From M3007 sp965249785 (GTDB lineage: Bacteria > Bacteroidota > Bacteroidia > Chitinophagales > Saprospiraceae), in contig CBDFMU010000013.1 of NCBI GenBank assembly GCA_965249785.1, positions 44,982-108,981 of the forward strand: a stretch of DNA of 64,000 nucleotides. The letters run 5' to 3'. Within the stretch, counting starts at the first letter, position 1, and every line of letters starts with the position of its first letter. The notes under the pieces are model-generated. The model ran no database searches and was not told the DNA's origin. It saw nothing but the letters and a program-made list of their open reading frames with translations. The translations under genes were made by a program, and so were the position numbers. Of the stretch, positions 51,487-59,668 are shown in pieces.

Positions 51487-52116
51487 TTACTTTCTGCCAA
51501 AATCGGCGGGAATCTCTCCCCAGGCTTTGGTTTCCCAGGTAAGCAGCGGGTTGGTCACTTTGTTTTTAGCCAGCCATTGTTCGGCGCGTTCAATGAGTTG
51601 AAATATTTCGTCGTTGCGACCCGTTGTGGCCAGTTTGGTATTGGCTTTGCCTTTTTTAACCCAACTGCGGCCTGTAAGTGAATCAGAATAAATAGGCATA
51701 GTGGGTTGCCCTTCGCGCTGCAGCAAGGCCAGTGCGTGGACGATGGCTAGGAATTCGCCAATATTATTGGTGCCATCCGGTAGCGGCCCGACGTGAAAGG
51801 CTTCTTTGCCGGTAGCCGTAAAAACACCTCGATATTCCATATCGCCGGGATTTCCACTGCAAGCTGCATCCACCGCCAGACTCTCTTTAATAATGCTGGA
51901 ACGCAGCATTTTGCCCGCCGTTGTTTTGGTTGGTTCGGCGGATTTTACATACTTCCAGTAATTGCCCTGGAAGGCTTGTTCGGCCTGCGCCCGGTCTTCA
52001 AAACTCTTGTATTTTGCTTTTTCAAAGCCGTCCACTTGCCGTTTGCATTCGTCCCAATTCGTATAAATGCCTGGCTTGTGGCCTTCCCAAACTACGTAAT
52101 ATTTTTGCTTTGCCAT
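51487..52116 (-). CDS. rnhA: Ribonuclease H with viroplasmin-type N-terminal domain
   Basis: A 209-residue RNase H1-type nuclease that degrades the RNA of RNA-DNA hybrids. The N-terminal viroplasmin/Cauli_VI-like hybrid-binding domain reads KYYVVWEGHKPGIYTNWDECKRQVDGF and KYKSFEDRAQAEQAF, which is the eukaryote-like RNase H1 accessory domain. The catalytic domain starts LAVDAACSGNPG (first Asp), has NNIGEFLAIVHAL (Glu), IYSDSLTGRSWV (Asp) and NDEI near the end. This two-domain form is normal in Bacteroidota. No neighbour suggests a special role. Confidence 0.9.
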   Translation of the reverse strand: MAKQKYYVVWEGHKPGIYTNWDECKRQVDGFEKAKYKSFEDRAQAEQAFQGNYWKYVKSAEPTKTTAGKMLRSSIIKESLAVDAACSGNPGDMEYRGVFTATGKEAFHVGPLPDGTNNIGEFLAIVHALALLQREGQPTMPIYSDSLTGRSWVKKGKANTKLATTGRNDEIFQLIERAEQWLAKNKVTNPLLTWETKAWGEIPADFGRK

Positions 52117-52202
52117 ATTTTGAGCGATAGTAGTAATAGTTTGATAACGACATTGAAATCTATTACAAAAATGTAACAGAAGTTACAACAGTTCCCTTTG
52201 TT

Positions 52203-52400
52203 CTTTATTCCCGAATGGAATGTATGTTTATAGATCAGACCATCCAGGCAAGCCGAATCCCGAAGGGATTCTATGTGAAAAAGCAGGCACATGGCCAGAT
52301 ATTTTCACCTACAATCCATTCGGGGTTTTGACATATACTTTTTCCCAGTGGCTATAAACATAGATTCCCTTCGGGAATTTCAGACATACTGGATGGTTAT
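52203..52400. repeat. GAATCCCGAAGGGATTC-type inverted repeats
   Basis: GAATCCCGAAGGGATTCTATG (about 52254-52273) is complementary to CATAGATTCCCTTCGGGAATT (about 52360-52380), and the flanking CCATCCAG/CTGGATGG and CTATAAACATAG-type blocks extend the symmetry. The spacer between rnhA and the next gene is mostly this repeat. Confidence 0.55.
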
Positions 52401-52442
52401 CGAAAATTTGTTTGCCAATTCATTAGGTCGTTATCAAAGTAA

Positions 52443-52470
52443 TAGTACCACTTCAAGTGAGAATATTACT
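52443..52470. terminator. TAGTACCACTT palindrome, copy 3 (degenerate)
   Basis: TAGTACCACTT and AAGTGAGAATATTA form a weaker member of the GTAGTAGTCTCACTT family, just downstream of the beta-barrel gene's stop. Confidence 0.45.
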
Positions 52471-52481
52471 ACCAAATGGGT

Positions 52482-53612
52482 TTACAATTTCAACAAATTC
52501 ACCGAGTAATACACCGCAAAACCTTGCAAAGTGACCCGCCCATTATAAAGGGTAGAATTGCTAAAATGCGTACTATAGAGGTTATCCAGATTTTTCAGCC
52601 CCAGCTGAAAACGCAGACCCAGTTTGCCGCCAAGGTCTTTTTTGCCAAGATTTAAACGGTATTGCAATCCACCGATCAAGCCGAAATCTGTATTTTTAAA
52701 ATCATTATTAGCCCTGAAAAGTTTATTGTCGGTGTTGGGCAACTGCGTCCCTTTGAGACGACTGGCCAGCAAAAAGCCCATGTACGGCCCGGCAAATACC
52801 GACAGCCGACCATCGCGCCGAAAAGTCAATTCCGGCTGCACGCCAATGGTCAGCCAGGTCGTGTTATAGGTGCCAGCGCGCACGTACACAGCAGTATCGC
52901 CTATAAAATCGGAAGACACTTTAGAATATTTGCCAGCCAGCCCGAAGTCTATTTGTACGCTTAAATAACCGCCGCGCCCCTGAAAACAAAACTGGGCACC
53001 GATGTCCCAGCCCGGTTTGTAGCCATATCCCAGCGATTGCTGCTCAAAGAGCGTGTCCGCCGGAAACTGCCCAGTGCCGCGCAATGTGCAGGCATTCAGG
53101 CCCGCTCGCAGCCGAAACTCCACCGAAGTGGGGGTGAATTCGCGTTCGTACACGTCTTCGTTGGTCACTTTTCGCCCACTGCGCGTACCCTCCGTGGTAA
53201 TTTGTAATTCGCGATTGCTGAGCAGCAGGTAAGTGATCTTATTTGGATCGTCGTGGGTCGGATTTTCAAATACATACCCGTCATAATCAGCCTGCGTCAG
53301 CCCAAAGCCAATCGGTTTATTCTGGCTTTGTCCACGGGCAATAGTGTAGAAAGTGATGGAATCGTTGCGCAGTTCGATCCGTATCGTTTCCAGCATCACG
53401 GTGTCGCCATTTTCGGGCTTGATACGCAACGTCTGCGCGGTGAGCGTACTATCATTGGTAATATTCCAGACCTCCAGGCGGTCACCGCGATCAGTGGGCA
53501 TAAACCAGGTACCGTCGAGGGCACGCAATTCGCGAAAAACACCTGCGGCGTTCTCTACCTGGGCCGATAGTACTAATGGAAAGCAGAGCACAACAAACAA
53601 AAGCAGACGCAT
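52482..53612 (-). CDS. Lipocalin-like (DUF6265-type) domain fused to an outer-membrane beta-barrel
   Basis: A 376-residue envelope protein with a signal peptide (LLLFVVLCFPLVLSAQ). Residues about 24-155 resemble the DUF6265-type lipocalin-like fold (LRALDGTWFMPTDRGDRLEVW, GYVFENPTHDDPNKITYLL). Residues about 165-376 look like a PorT/OMP_b-brl_2-type eight-strand barrel: alternating hydrophobic strands such as GYLSVQIDFGLAG, LTIGVQPELTFR, LSVFAGPYMGFLLA, FGLIGGLQYRLNLG and a final strand ending VNLLKL. The combination is unusual. Family assignments are from memory of patterns, so moderate certainty only. A periplasmic lipid- or ligand-binding domain tethered to a pore is a natural reading. Confidence 0.6.
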   Translation of the reverse strand: MRLLLFVVLCFPLVLSAQVENAAGVFRELRALDGTWFMPTDRGDRLEVWNITNDSTLTAQTLRIKPENGDTVMLETIRIELRNDSITFYTIARGQSQNKPIGFGLTQADYDGYVFENPTHDDPNKITYLLLSNRELQITTEGTRSGRKVTNEDVYEREFTPTSVEFRLRAGLNACTLRGTGQFPADTLFEQQSLGYGYKPGWDIGAQFCFQGRGGYLSVQIDFGLAGKYSKVSSDFIGDTAVYVRAGTYNTTWLTIGVQPELTFRRDGRLSVFAGPYMGFLLASRLKGTQLPNTDNKLFRANNDFKNTDFGLIGGLQYRLNLGKKDLGGKLGLRFQLGLKNLDNLYSTHFSNSTLYNGRVTLQGFAVYYSVNLLKL

Positions 53613-53721
53613 ACAGGGAATTATGAATTATTAATGGTAAATTAAAATTATGAGTGTTTTCGGGCCAGGCTGGTTGCTTCCGGGGTGCATTTTTGCCTTT
53701 TGCTAATTTGCTTTTTGCCCT

Positions 53722-56238
53722 TTACCTGCCGTACGCCGCCAGCCATTTGCATTCTTTGATCATTACCCCGTAAAACTCGGTTCCGCCGTATTTCGTGCGC
53801 AGGAGATTGTAATAAGTAGCGTATTGCTCCGGCAAGGTCGGGATTAATTTGCTGCCGGGCCGATAGCGACATTCAGGATTACAAAACCATTGCTTTTGCT
53901 GACAGCGAGCGGCCATAAAAGCGGCTCGAGCCCCTATTTCCGGGCTGGCGGGGCTGTTCATCGCCAGTTCAAAATAACTGAGGGCGCGGCTCACGTCTGT
54001 ATTTTCGCGATTGCCGTTTGGTGAACCTTTCAGTGGAAAAACCGGGCCACTGGCCAGCCGCAACTGATTGTAACCGCTTCGGTAATAGTCCATGGCCTCC
54101 CATTCATAGCCGAAATATGACATATTATAATAGCCCAGCCCAATCAAATAATAATACCAGGCAGCTACGGGATCGTTGGTGGCACTGGCCACTTTGGCCC
54201 GAAATTCCCAATCCATGATTTTTTCGACAATTTCCCGCCGGTTCAGCCACAGCGAGTCGGTGACCGGACGATTGATTTTTTCACCCACTTTTTCCCGGAA
54301 CGGGCTGAAACGCTGCATTTTATCTTGTTCCGCGAGCGGTATGCTGCGCAATGTCGCCAGTGCTGCCTCCGGTTGTCCGCTATTGAATAAATATACGCCC
54401 TTGATTTCCAGCAATCTACCTCGAATATAATCAGGATTAGTATCCATTTCCATCGCTTTTTCGAGTAAAATAGGATTCTCCGTAGCGGCAACTTTTAGCA
54501 AGTCGTTCAATACATCCAGATCGGGATTGTAGCCCAAAGCTTCGGGCGGATAAGCGGCCAGGATGGCTTTGCCGGGATTTCGGTTGGCCGCATACGCCGC
54601 CGACAGCCAATCCTGCAAAAACGGCTCAAAAAGTGGATTCGACTTGAATATAGCATAGCTGCGAATGCGAAAAGCCGCGTCGTCTACGGTGCTGGCGGTC
54701 GGGTCGAGGTTCATAATTTCGAGCAGCAATCGCCAGGTATCTATTTGTTTGGACAGCACCTGATGGTAAGGCAGGGAGAGGTTCAGTGCCGAAGCCGCCC
54801 GGTCGAAAGATTGCCCGGCGGCATAGCGGTCGCCAGCCAGCAACTCCAGATAGCCCACCATCGTGCGCCAGAGAATCAGGTTGGGTGTTTGCCCGTCGCG
54901 CAGCACTTGCCGCACGAATTTTTGTAATTCTACCAAATCCTGCGCCGCCCGTTCCCGCTGCATGAGGCCTTTGGCTTCGCCACGTTTCCGGTCGGTGACG
55001 CGGGTGCGGAGAAACACTTTTTCCAGTTGCTGTACCTCGCCTACCAGCAGCAAGTCGAGCTGTGGATTGTCTGGCTCTAGTTCGTACACCGTCTCTATAT
55101 CGGCTACCGCATAAGTGCTCGATATACCGGCACGAAGGATGTGCATGGTGGATTTTTCGCCATCGTCCTGACAAAGAAGCATCGCGGCATTCCAATCCTG
55201 ATCGTTGCGAATCAAAAAACTGCGATATGCCTGGGTGCGCTTGGATGGACAATAGCGGAAAATCAGGGAATAACGATAAGCGGCTTCCGGGTATTTTCCC
55301 AGTTGTTGCAAAGCCCCGGCAAGATGTCCCAATGTCCAGTAATACACGATGCTTAGTTTGCGTCGGTCTATTTTTGGCAGCAGATAATTATACAAATCTA
55401 CGGTGTACTGCCAATCACGTTTATAGTGGGCCAGCCGAATGATCTGGTAAGCGTAACGCAGCCGCACGAAATGCGATTCCGTCGCTTTGAAACGTCCCAG
55501 ACCCTCTTCGATCAATTGTTGCATGGTGGCGGTGTCGCGTTCCGGGATGGTCCAGCCATCGCCGACGGCTACTACGTTGGGTTCACATTTTTTGGCAAAC
55601 ATCAGGTACTCCGCTACCTCGGTGCAGCCGTTCAGCGCGATCATTTCGGCAAACGTATTACCAGCCAAACGGTAGGGCAGGGCAGTCAGTTTTTTAGGGT
55701 CTGCTGCCGACAGTCGTAGCCCTTCCAGGTCATTGAAATCCGCAGTGTACACCACCGCTTCCACGTCTTTTGGCAATGGACGACCACAAAAACGCTCCAC
55801 CCATTCCGCCACATTTTCCTCTCGCTGAATGTCGCGCTCAAAGTAAAACTGCCGATAATAATCTTCCCATTGAAAGAAAAATGGTGCGTAAGCGGCGTTG
55901 CGATTGATAATATCAGGCTGCAAAAACGTGTATCCAGTGAAGGTCGGAGTAGCCGAGCAGCGGCCCTGCAGCACCTTGGCATTAGCGGGTGGCGAAGGCT
56001 GGAAGGGGAAAAAGGCACAGGTTAAAAACAGGCAAAAAGCAAAAAGCAAACGAAAAGCAATGGGCAAGCGGCGACCAGCAAGCGGTAAAAAGAATAAATC
56101 CCAAGTCCACCTCCATGCACTCCCTCCCTTCACGGGGGGGCAGGGGGGGGCTACGTTACCATCTCCGCCATGATAAGCAGAGAAGAAGGGTGGAGTACGC
56201 CGAGCGAAGCTGAAAAACCGTATTTTTTCCCTTGCCAT
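53722..56238 (-). CDS. Large TPR-like secreted protein of unknown function
   Basis: An up to 838-residue protein. Its first 60 codons cross a G/C-run repeat (56115-56152), so the true start is likely nearer the hydrophobic signal (LPIAFRLLFAFCLFLTCAFF, about 58-77). The mature protein starts with a conserved-looking FTGYTFLQPDIINRNAAYAPFFFQWEDYYRQFY, then helical repeats: QYTVDLYNYLLPKIDRRKL, LGHLAGALQQLGKYPEAAYRYSLIFRYCPSKR and QVLRDGQTPNLILWRTMVGYLELLAGDRYAAGQSFDRAASAL. The C-terminus has clustered Cys (CQQKQWFCNPECRY). No enzyme motif. It is probably co-transcribed with the preceding 395-residue gene (23 bp apart). Confidence 0.6.
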   Translation of the reverse strand: MAREKIRFFSFARRTPPFFSAYHGGDGNVAPPCPPVKGGSAWRWTWDLFFLPLAGRRLPIAFRLLFAFCLFLTCAFFPFQPSPPANAKVLQGRCSATPTFTGYTFLQPDIINRNAAYAPFFFQWEDYYRQFYFERDIQREENVAEWVERFCGRPLPKDVEAVVYTADFNDLEGLRLSAADPKKLTALPYRLAGNTFAEMIALNGCTEVAEYLMFAKKCEPNVVAVGDGWTIPERDTATMQQLIEEGLGRFKATESHFVRLRYAYQIIRLAHYKRDWQYTVDLYNYLLPKIDRRKLSIVYYWTLGHLAGALQQLGKYPEAAYRYSLIFRYCPSKRTQAYRSFLIRNDQDWNAAMLLCQDDGEKSTMHILRAGISSTYAVADIETVYELEPDNPQLDLLLVGEVQQLEKVFLRTRVTDRKRGEAKGLMQRERAAQDLVELQKFVRQVLRDGQTPNLILWRTMVGYLELLAGDRYAAGQSFDRAASALNLSLPYHQVLSKQIDTWRLLLEIMNLDPTASTVDDAAFRIRSYAIFKSNPLFEPFLQDWLSAAYAANRNPGKAILAAYPPEALGYNPDLDVLNDLLKVAATENPILLEKAMEMDTNPDYIRGRLLEIKGVYLFNSGQPEAALATLRSIPLAEQDKMQRFSPFREKVGEKINRPVTDSLWLNRREIVEKIMDWEFRAKVASATNDPVAAWYYYLIGLGYYNMSYFGYEWEAMDYYRSGYNQLRLASGPVFPLKGSPNGNRENTDVSRALSYFELAMNSPASPEIGARAAFMAARCQQKQWFCNPECRYRPGSKLIPTLPEQYATYYNLLRTKYGGTEFYGVMIKECKWLAAYGR
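56110..56160. repeat. CTCCCTCCCTTCACGGGGGGG repeat
   Basis: Pyrimidine run, then two G-runs separated by CA, as at 286-328. The position within the apparent N-terminus of the TPR-like gene argues for a downstream start codon. Confidence 0.4.
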
Positions 56239-56261
56239 TTTGCTTTTTGCTCTTTGCTTTT

Positions 56262-57422
56262 TTATTGCCTGTTGCCTATTGCTTTTCCCACCGAATCCAA
56301 CACCGACACCGGATAACGCGTCACCGTACTGGAATCCAGATGGAAAAAAGCGACCGTTGCATCATTTGCCAAATCTGTTTCGGTGGCCAAGTATGCGGCT
56401 TCGCGCAGAAGCGATGGCGGGATAGTTTCCACGCGCAGCCAGTCGTCCGGGCGAAGATAGTGGCCGCCAGCAAATGTGCCTTGCCGAATTCGGAATCTCC
56501 CGGTGCCAAGTGGCTCAAATCGGCTGGTATCTGCCCAGGCGGTCGGGCTGGGATCGGGGATGATCTTCCAGAATTCGTCGTCGCGAAAGACCAGTGCCCA
56601 GGAAAAAATTGGCAGCACTACATCGAGCGGCAATGGATAACGAGCGGGTGCCCCAACGATATAGCGGCGGGCAGCTGCGGGCTGAAAAATGGAGTTTACT
56701 TCTGCCGGATCTTCCAGATCGCCGGTATTATAGAGCATGAGCATACCGCGATCTACGGGCGGCACGCCGGTTTGGTTCGGGAATTTGTACTGGTGCAGCC
56801 GAATCGTAGCACTCAGGCGACTACCTGTCGGCAGGTAAGCACGGATTTTTTGCAAAAAACTAAAAAATGCTCCCTGGGTGGTGGGGGTCCAGTCGCAGTC
56901 AAATTGATAGCACGATCCAATACTATTTGTCGGACAACGTTTCGCGATGTTGGCTAAACTGGTCGCCGTTTTTTGTGCCAGCCGATCTGTTTTTTCAGCG
57001 GAAATATTTTTAAAAACTTCATTGGTTATAAATACCGTCGGCACAATCTGACGGCCGCTCAATCCACTCGTGTCGGCCACGTCCAATTGCGCAAACGGCT
57101 GGATCTCGCCAGTTTCGGCTGCACGGCCTATATCCATGAATTTAATATATAAAGTTTGACAATGGAGACTATCCAGATAACGCACTTCCAGGTCGGATAG
57201 GCGAAAAGTGGTTTGCCAGTAATAGAACGCCGTGGCACGGTTTTTCGCTGGATTGGTACAAGCATAGAACCCGCCGATCAGGCACAAGGCGGCCCAGAAA
57301 AAATACGGGACGAATCGGGGCAGGAATTCGCGCAGGTTGGAAGTTCCTGGATTGCTCCCTATGGCAAAGCGAAAGTAAAGGTTTAAACAAATCGTTATTC
57401 GCCATTTTTTTGTCGTATTCAT
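56262..57422 (-). CDS. Lipoprotein-like protein of unknown function
   Basis: An up to 386-residue protein from the ATG at 57422 (the ATG at 57449 adds nine codons). A hydrophobic segment ends in GGFYACTNPAKN, a possible lipobox around residue 50; the start may be further downstream. The mature part begins WQTTFRLSDLEVRYLDSLHCQTLYIKFMDIG and has FDCDWTPTTQGAFFSFLQKIRAYLP and LSATIRLHQYKFPNQTGVPPVDRGMLMLYNTG, which reads like a TIM-barrel glycosidase-like domain (the DW acid and QY patterns), but no certain family was recognised. Next on the same strand is the TPR-like gene, and these two probably work together. Confidence 0.55.
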   Translation of the reverse strand: MNTTKKWRITICLNLYFRFAIGSNPGTSNLREFLPRFVPYFFWAALCLIGGFYACTNPAKNRATAFYYWQTTFRLSDLEVRYLDSLHCQTLYIKFMDIGRAAETGEIQPFAQLDVADTSGLSGRQIVPTVFITNEVFKNISAEKTDRLAQKTATSLANIAKRCPTNSIGSCYQFDCDWTPTTQGAFFSFLQKIRAYLPTGSRLSATIRLHQYKFPNQTGVPPVDRGMLMLYNTGDLEDPAEVNSIFQPAAARRYIVGAPARYPLPLDVVLPIFSWALVFRDDEFWKIIPDPSPTAWADTSRFEPLGTGRFRIRQGTFAGGHYLRPDDWLRVETIPPSLLREAAYLATETDLANDATVAFFHLDSSTVTRYPVSVLDSVGKAIGNRQ

Positions 57423-57476
57423 TTTTTGACTTTGCGTATTTTTGCACATCTTCTGCTCTTCACTGCGTGTATAATT

Positions 57477-57992
57477 ATGAAAAAACCTCTCCCCTTTATC
57501 GTGTTGATCCTGGCACTTTTAGCCAGTTCGTACCAGGCTACTGGCCAAAACCGCACTTCCATCGAAGAAATGCAAAAACGTTTGCTGGAGATGCAACGCC
57601 AGATGATGCAAGGTTTCCAAGACCTTCGCTCCGGTATACCGAATGCTTCTTCCGATTCCAGCGGCATTTATTTCCGTTTTGACACGACTTTTACGGGTGA
57701 TGGTGCCCATTTTTTTCGCTTCACGCCGCCTGGCGGAAGCACGGACAGCACTTCCGGTCTGGAAGATTTTTTCCGGGGCTTTTTTGATTTCAAGCCCTTT
57801 GGCGACGACTCGCCGAACGCGCAATCTTTTCCCAAAGATGATGGCCAGCTGCCTCACCCGGACGATGAACTCTTGCCCGAAGAACGTCTGCGCCAGCAAA
57901 ATACGCAGCAAGGTGCTGACCAACCCGCTCCGCCTCCGGAAAATCCTAAACCAGTGAAAAAGAAACCATTGGTGGACTCTATTCGTATTTGA
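57477..57992 (+). CDS. Small secreted protein of unknown function
   Basis: A 171-residue exported protein from the ATG at 57477, directly before a signal peptide (KKPLPFIVLILALLASSYQA). The mature N-terminus is a Met/Gln/Glu-rich helix (SIEEMQKRLLEMQRQMMQGF) likely to form a coiled coil, followed by a Phe/Gly/Ser/Asp-rich low-complexity region (GAHFFRFTPPGG ... FFRGFFDFKPF) and a Pro/Gln/Glu-rich tail. No catalytic motif. It diverges from the preceding lipoprotein-like gene within 55 bp, where a -7-like TATTTTTG occurs (57437-57444) without a proper -33. Confidence 0.55.
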   Translation: MKKPLPFIVLILALLASSYQATGQNRTSIEEMQKRLLEMQRQMMQGFQDLRSGIPNASSDSSGIYFRFDTTFTGDGAHFFRFTPPGGSTDSTSGLEDFFRGFFDFKPFGDDSPNAQSFPKDDGQLPHPDDELLPEERLRQQNTQQGADQPAPPPENPKPVKKKPLVDSIRI

Positions 57993-58173
57993 TACGGCGG
58001 ACAGAAACCGGAAATTGTGTTTCTTTACGCCCGATATAGTGCCAACCTTTTGGTGTCTGATTTGTTTGGTTTACAACTTATGCTGTGGATTGAAAGATTT
58101 GAAAATCCGCAAAACGTTGACGAGCAATTTCTTATATATTCTCCTGAACTGTAATTTTTATTAATTTCTTTTT

Positions 58174-58617
58174 ATGCCAGTCAACGAACAAGTGGATGTC
58201 ATTATTTACCGGGTCGGTGAAAAAGGCCTTGAGGTATTTTTGGTACGCCACGAGGAGCAACCCGATGCTGAAAATATGCGGTGGCAAGCTCCGTCTGCCG
58301 AAGAAAATGCGCCGGGTCGTATGCACAATTTTATCGAGCTCGAACCGGTGACCGATGCCAATGGCGATGCCCACAAAGCCATCGCTATCGAAGCCGACTG
58401 GCATGAAATTCCCTCCCTGCGCGCACTTATGTATGAAGACTACCGGGTGGCCAAGGCCAAGGCCAAACAGCGTATTAAAAACCTGATCCCAGATATGGAG
58501 CGCGGCGCATTTTTCGTGGTGAAAGAAGCCCTCAAACGCGTAATGCCAGTGCAGTATGCTTACCTGAATGAATTGAAAGATATTCTGAACGATAAAAATC
58601 AGACCAAATATATTTGA
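58174..58617 (+). CDS. NUDIX-fold-like protein lacking the NUDIX box
   Basis: A 147-residue cytoplasmic protein. The opening VDVIIYRVGEKGLEVFLVRHEEQPDAENMRWQAPS resembles the first two strands of a NUDIX hydrolase, including the W-Q-A/L-P turn where GG would follow. But the GX5EX7REUXEEXGU box that binds the metal is absent: the next residues are AEENAPGRMHNFIELEPV. It ends in a helix (NLIPDMERGAFFVVKEALKRVMPVQYAYLNELKDIL). It may be a catalytically dead or diverged NUDIX relative. Convergent with the following gene (7 bp apart). Confidence 0.5.
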   Translation: MPVNEQVDVIIYRVGEKGLEVFLVRHEEQPDAENMRWQAPSAEENAPGRMHNFIELEPVTDANGDAHKAIAIEADWHEIPSLRALMYEDYRVAKAKAKQRIKNLIPDMERGAFFVVKEALKRVMPVQYAYLNELKDILNDKNQTKYI

Positions 58618-58624
58618 TCGGCTA

Positions 58625-59278
58625 CTATTGCCCGTCCTCTTTATCTGGATAGTATTCTTTTTGTACTTCTTCCTTGGCTCGGCCCTGCTTATCATAGAGC
58701 AAGGTCAGGTTTTTGCCAAATGGCGGACCCGCCATCTTTTCCGACCAGTTTCTCGGCACTACCGATATATTTTCACTGAGCCTATTCAGAAATTCATGCC
58801 AGCCCGGGGTGGATTGCGTAATAGTAATAGGCAAATGACTATTATGGAATATATCGAGATTCACTTCATCTGCTGCATATCGGTCGTCGTAATAACTAAT
58901 ATTATAACCGAACAGGGATTCTATGTCCGTCCACTGCCAATAGGTGGTGCTTGATTTTTGGAGGTAAGTAAATCCATTGGCATCGTAGGTGAAAACGCCT
59001 AAGTCTTCTTGTTTTTTCTGGATGTATTCAGCCTCTATTTGCTTCATAACCTCCGGGGTAGGCCTTATAAAAATATTATTGGGATTCAATAGTTGCCGGA
59101 GCGTAAGCAGCCCGCCGCCGCCAAATAGAATAATGGCTACCCAAAATACCAACACCGAAATCTGTTGATGCACTATAATAGCAGCAGCCACAAATAAAAA
59201 ACTACCTAGCACAAGAATTATCTGAAAAGTCTTGCTTCCCCAAATGATTCGTTTGTTGCGGAAGGTTTGGTGCTTCAT
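58625..59278 (-). CDS. Small membrane protein of unknown function
   Basis: A 217-residue protein with two N-terminal transmembrane helices (about 19-36 and 40-60: FQIILVLGSFLFVAAAIIV and VLVFWVAIILFGGGGLLTL) and a cytoplasmic domain with GVFTYDANGFTYLQKSSTTYWQWTDIESLFGY, a pattern like the PH-like fold of YcxB-type/DUF membrane proteins (strand, W-x-W-x-x-I turn). No confident family. It stands alone, convergent with the NUDIX-like gene. Confidence 0.55.
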   Translation of the reverse strand: MKHQTFRNKRIIWGSKTFQIILVLGSFLFVAAAIIVHQQISVLVFWVAIILFGGGGLLTLRQLLNPNNIFIRPTPEVMKQIEAEYIQKKQEDLGVFTYDANGFTYLQKSSTTYWQWTDIESLFGYNISYYDDRYAADEVNLDIFHNSHLPITITQSTPGWHEFLNRLSENISVVPRNWSEKMAGPPFGKNLTLLYDKQGRAKEEVQKEYYPDKEDGQ

Positions 59279-59484
59279 GGGGATAATAAAAGTGGAGCGT
59301 TTGAAAAGTGGAGAAAAATTGAGGTTAACCGATTATATTCCTGTAAAATTCAACTATATTTCGGTAAATTAGAGCGGTACTTTTAGATCAAAAATTCATA
59401 TAGGTATGTTATAGTAAAAGCGGAAAGCTGGAAAAGGCCGAACCAGTTTTGATACCAGCCCATACTATTCAAAACCTATTCTGC
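59279..59484. other. Intergenic spacer, AT-rich
   Basis: No gene, RNA or repeat seen; it leads into the solo MITE-like copy at 59485. Confidence 0.35.
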
Positions 59485-59589
59485 ATGCCAATTATGGTTT
59501 GACTGATTAAGTATGTGAATGCCAAGTACTTAGACCTGTCAGGTTTTTTGAAACCTGACAGGTCTGGTTGCTAACCACCTGATTCGCAT
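59485..59589 (+). mobile_element. MITE-like element, copy C (solo)
   Basis: About 105 bp. It keeps the right end TGATTCGCAT (59580-59589), the palindrome AGACCTGTCAGGTTT-TTTGAAACCTGACAGGTCT and the segment GTATGTGAATGCCAAGTACT, but lacks about 28 bp present in copies A and B next to the right end. The left end (ATGCCAATTA) is degenerate. No gene lies inside. Confidence 0.7.
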
Positions 59590-59668
59590 TCTGCATGAAG
59601 CATATACTGGCATTTGCTCAGGTAAAGGTGCCCGATTTTTTGACAAACTGAATTTTCCTCCCTAAATT

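Noticed and set aside
57437..57444. TATTTTTG as promoter of the small secreted protein gene
   Set aside because: The nearest upstream TTTG is 24 bp away, not 19, so only half of the consensus is met; left as a note in the gene entry.
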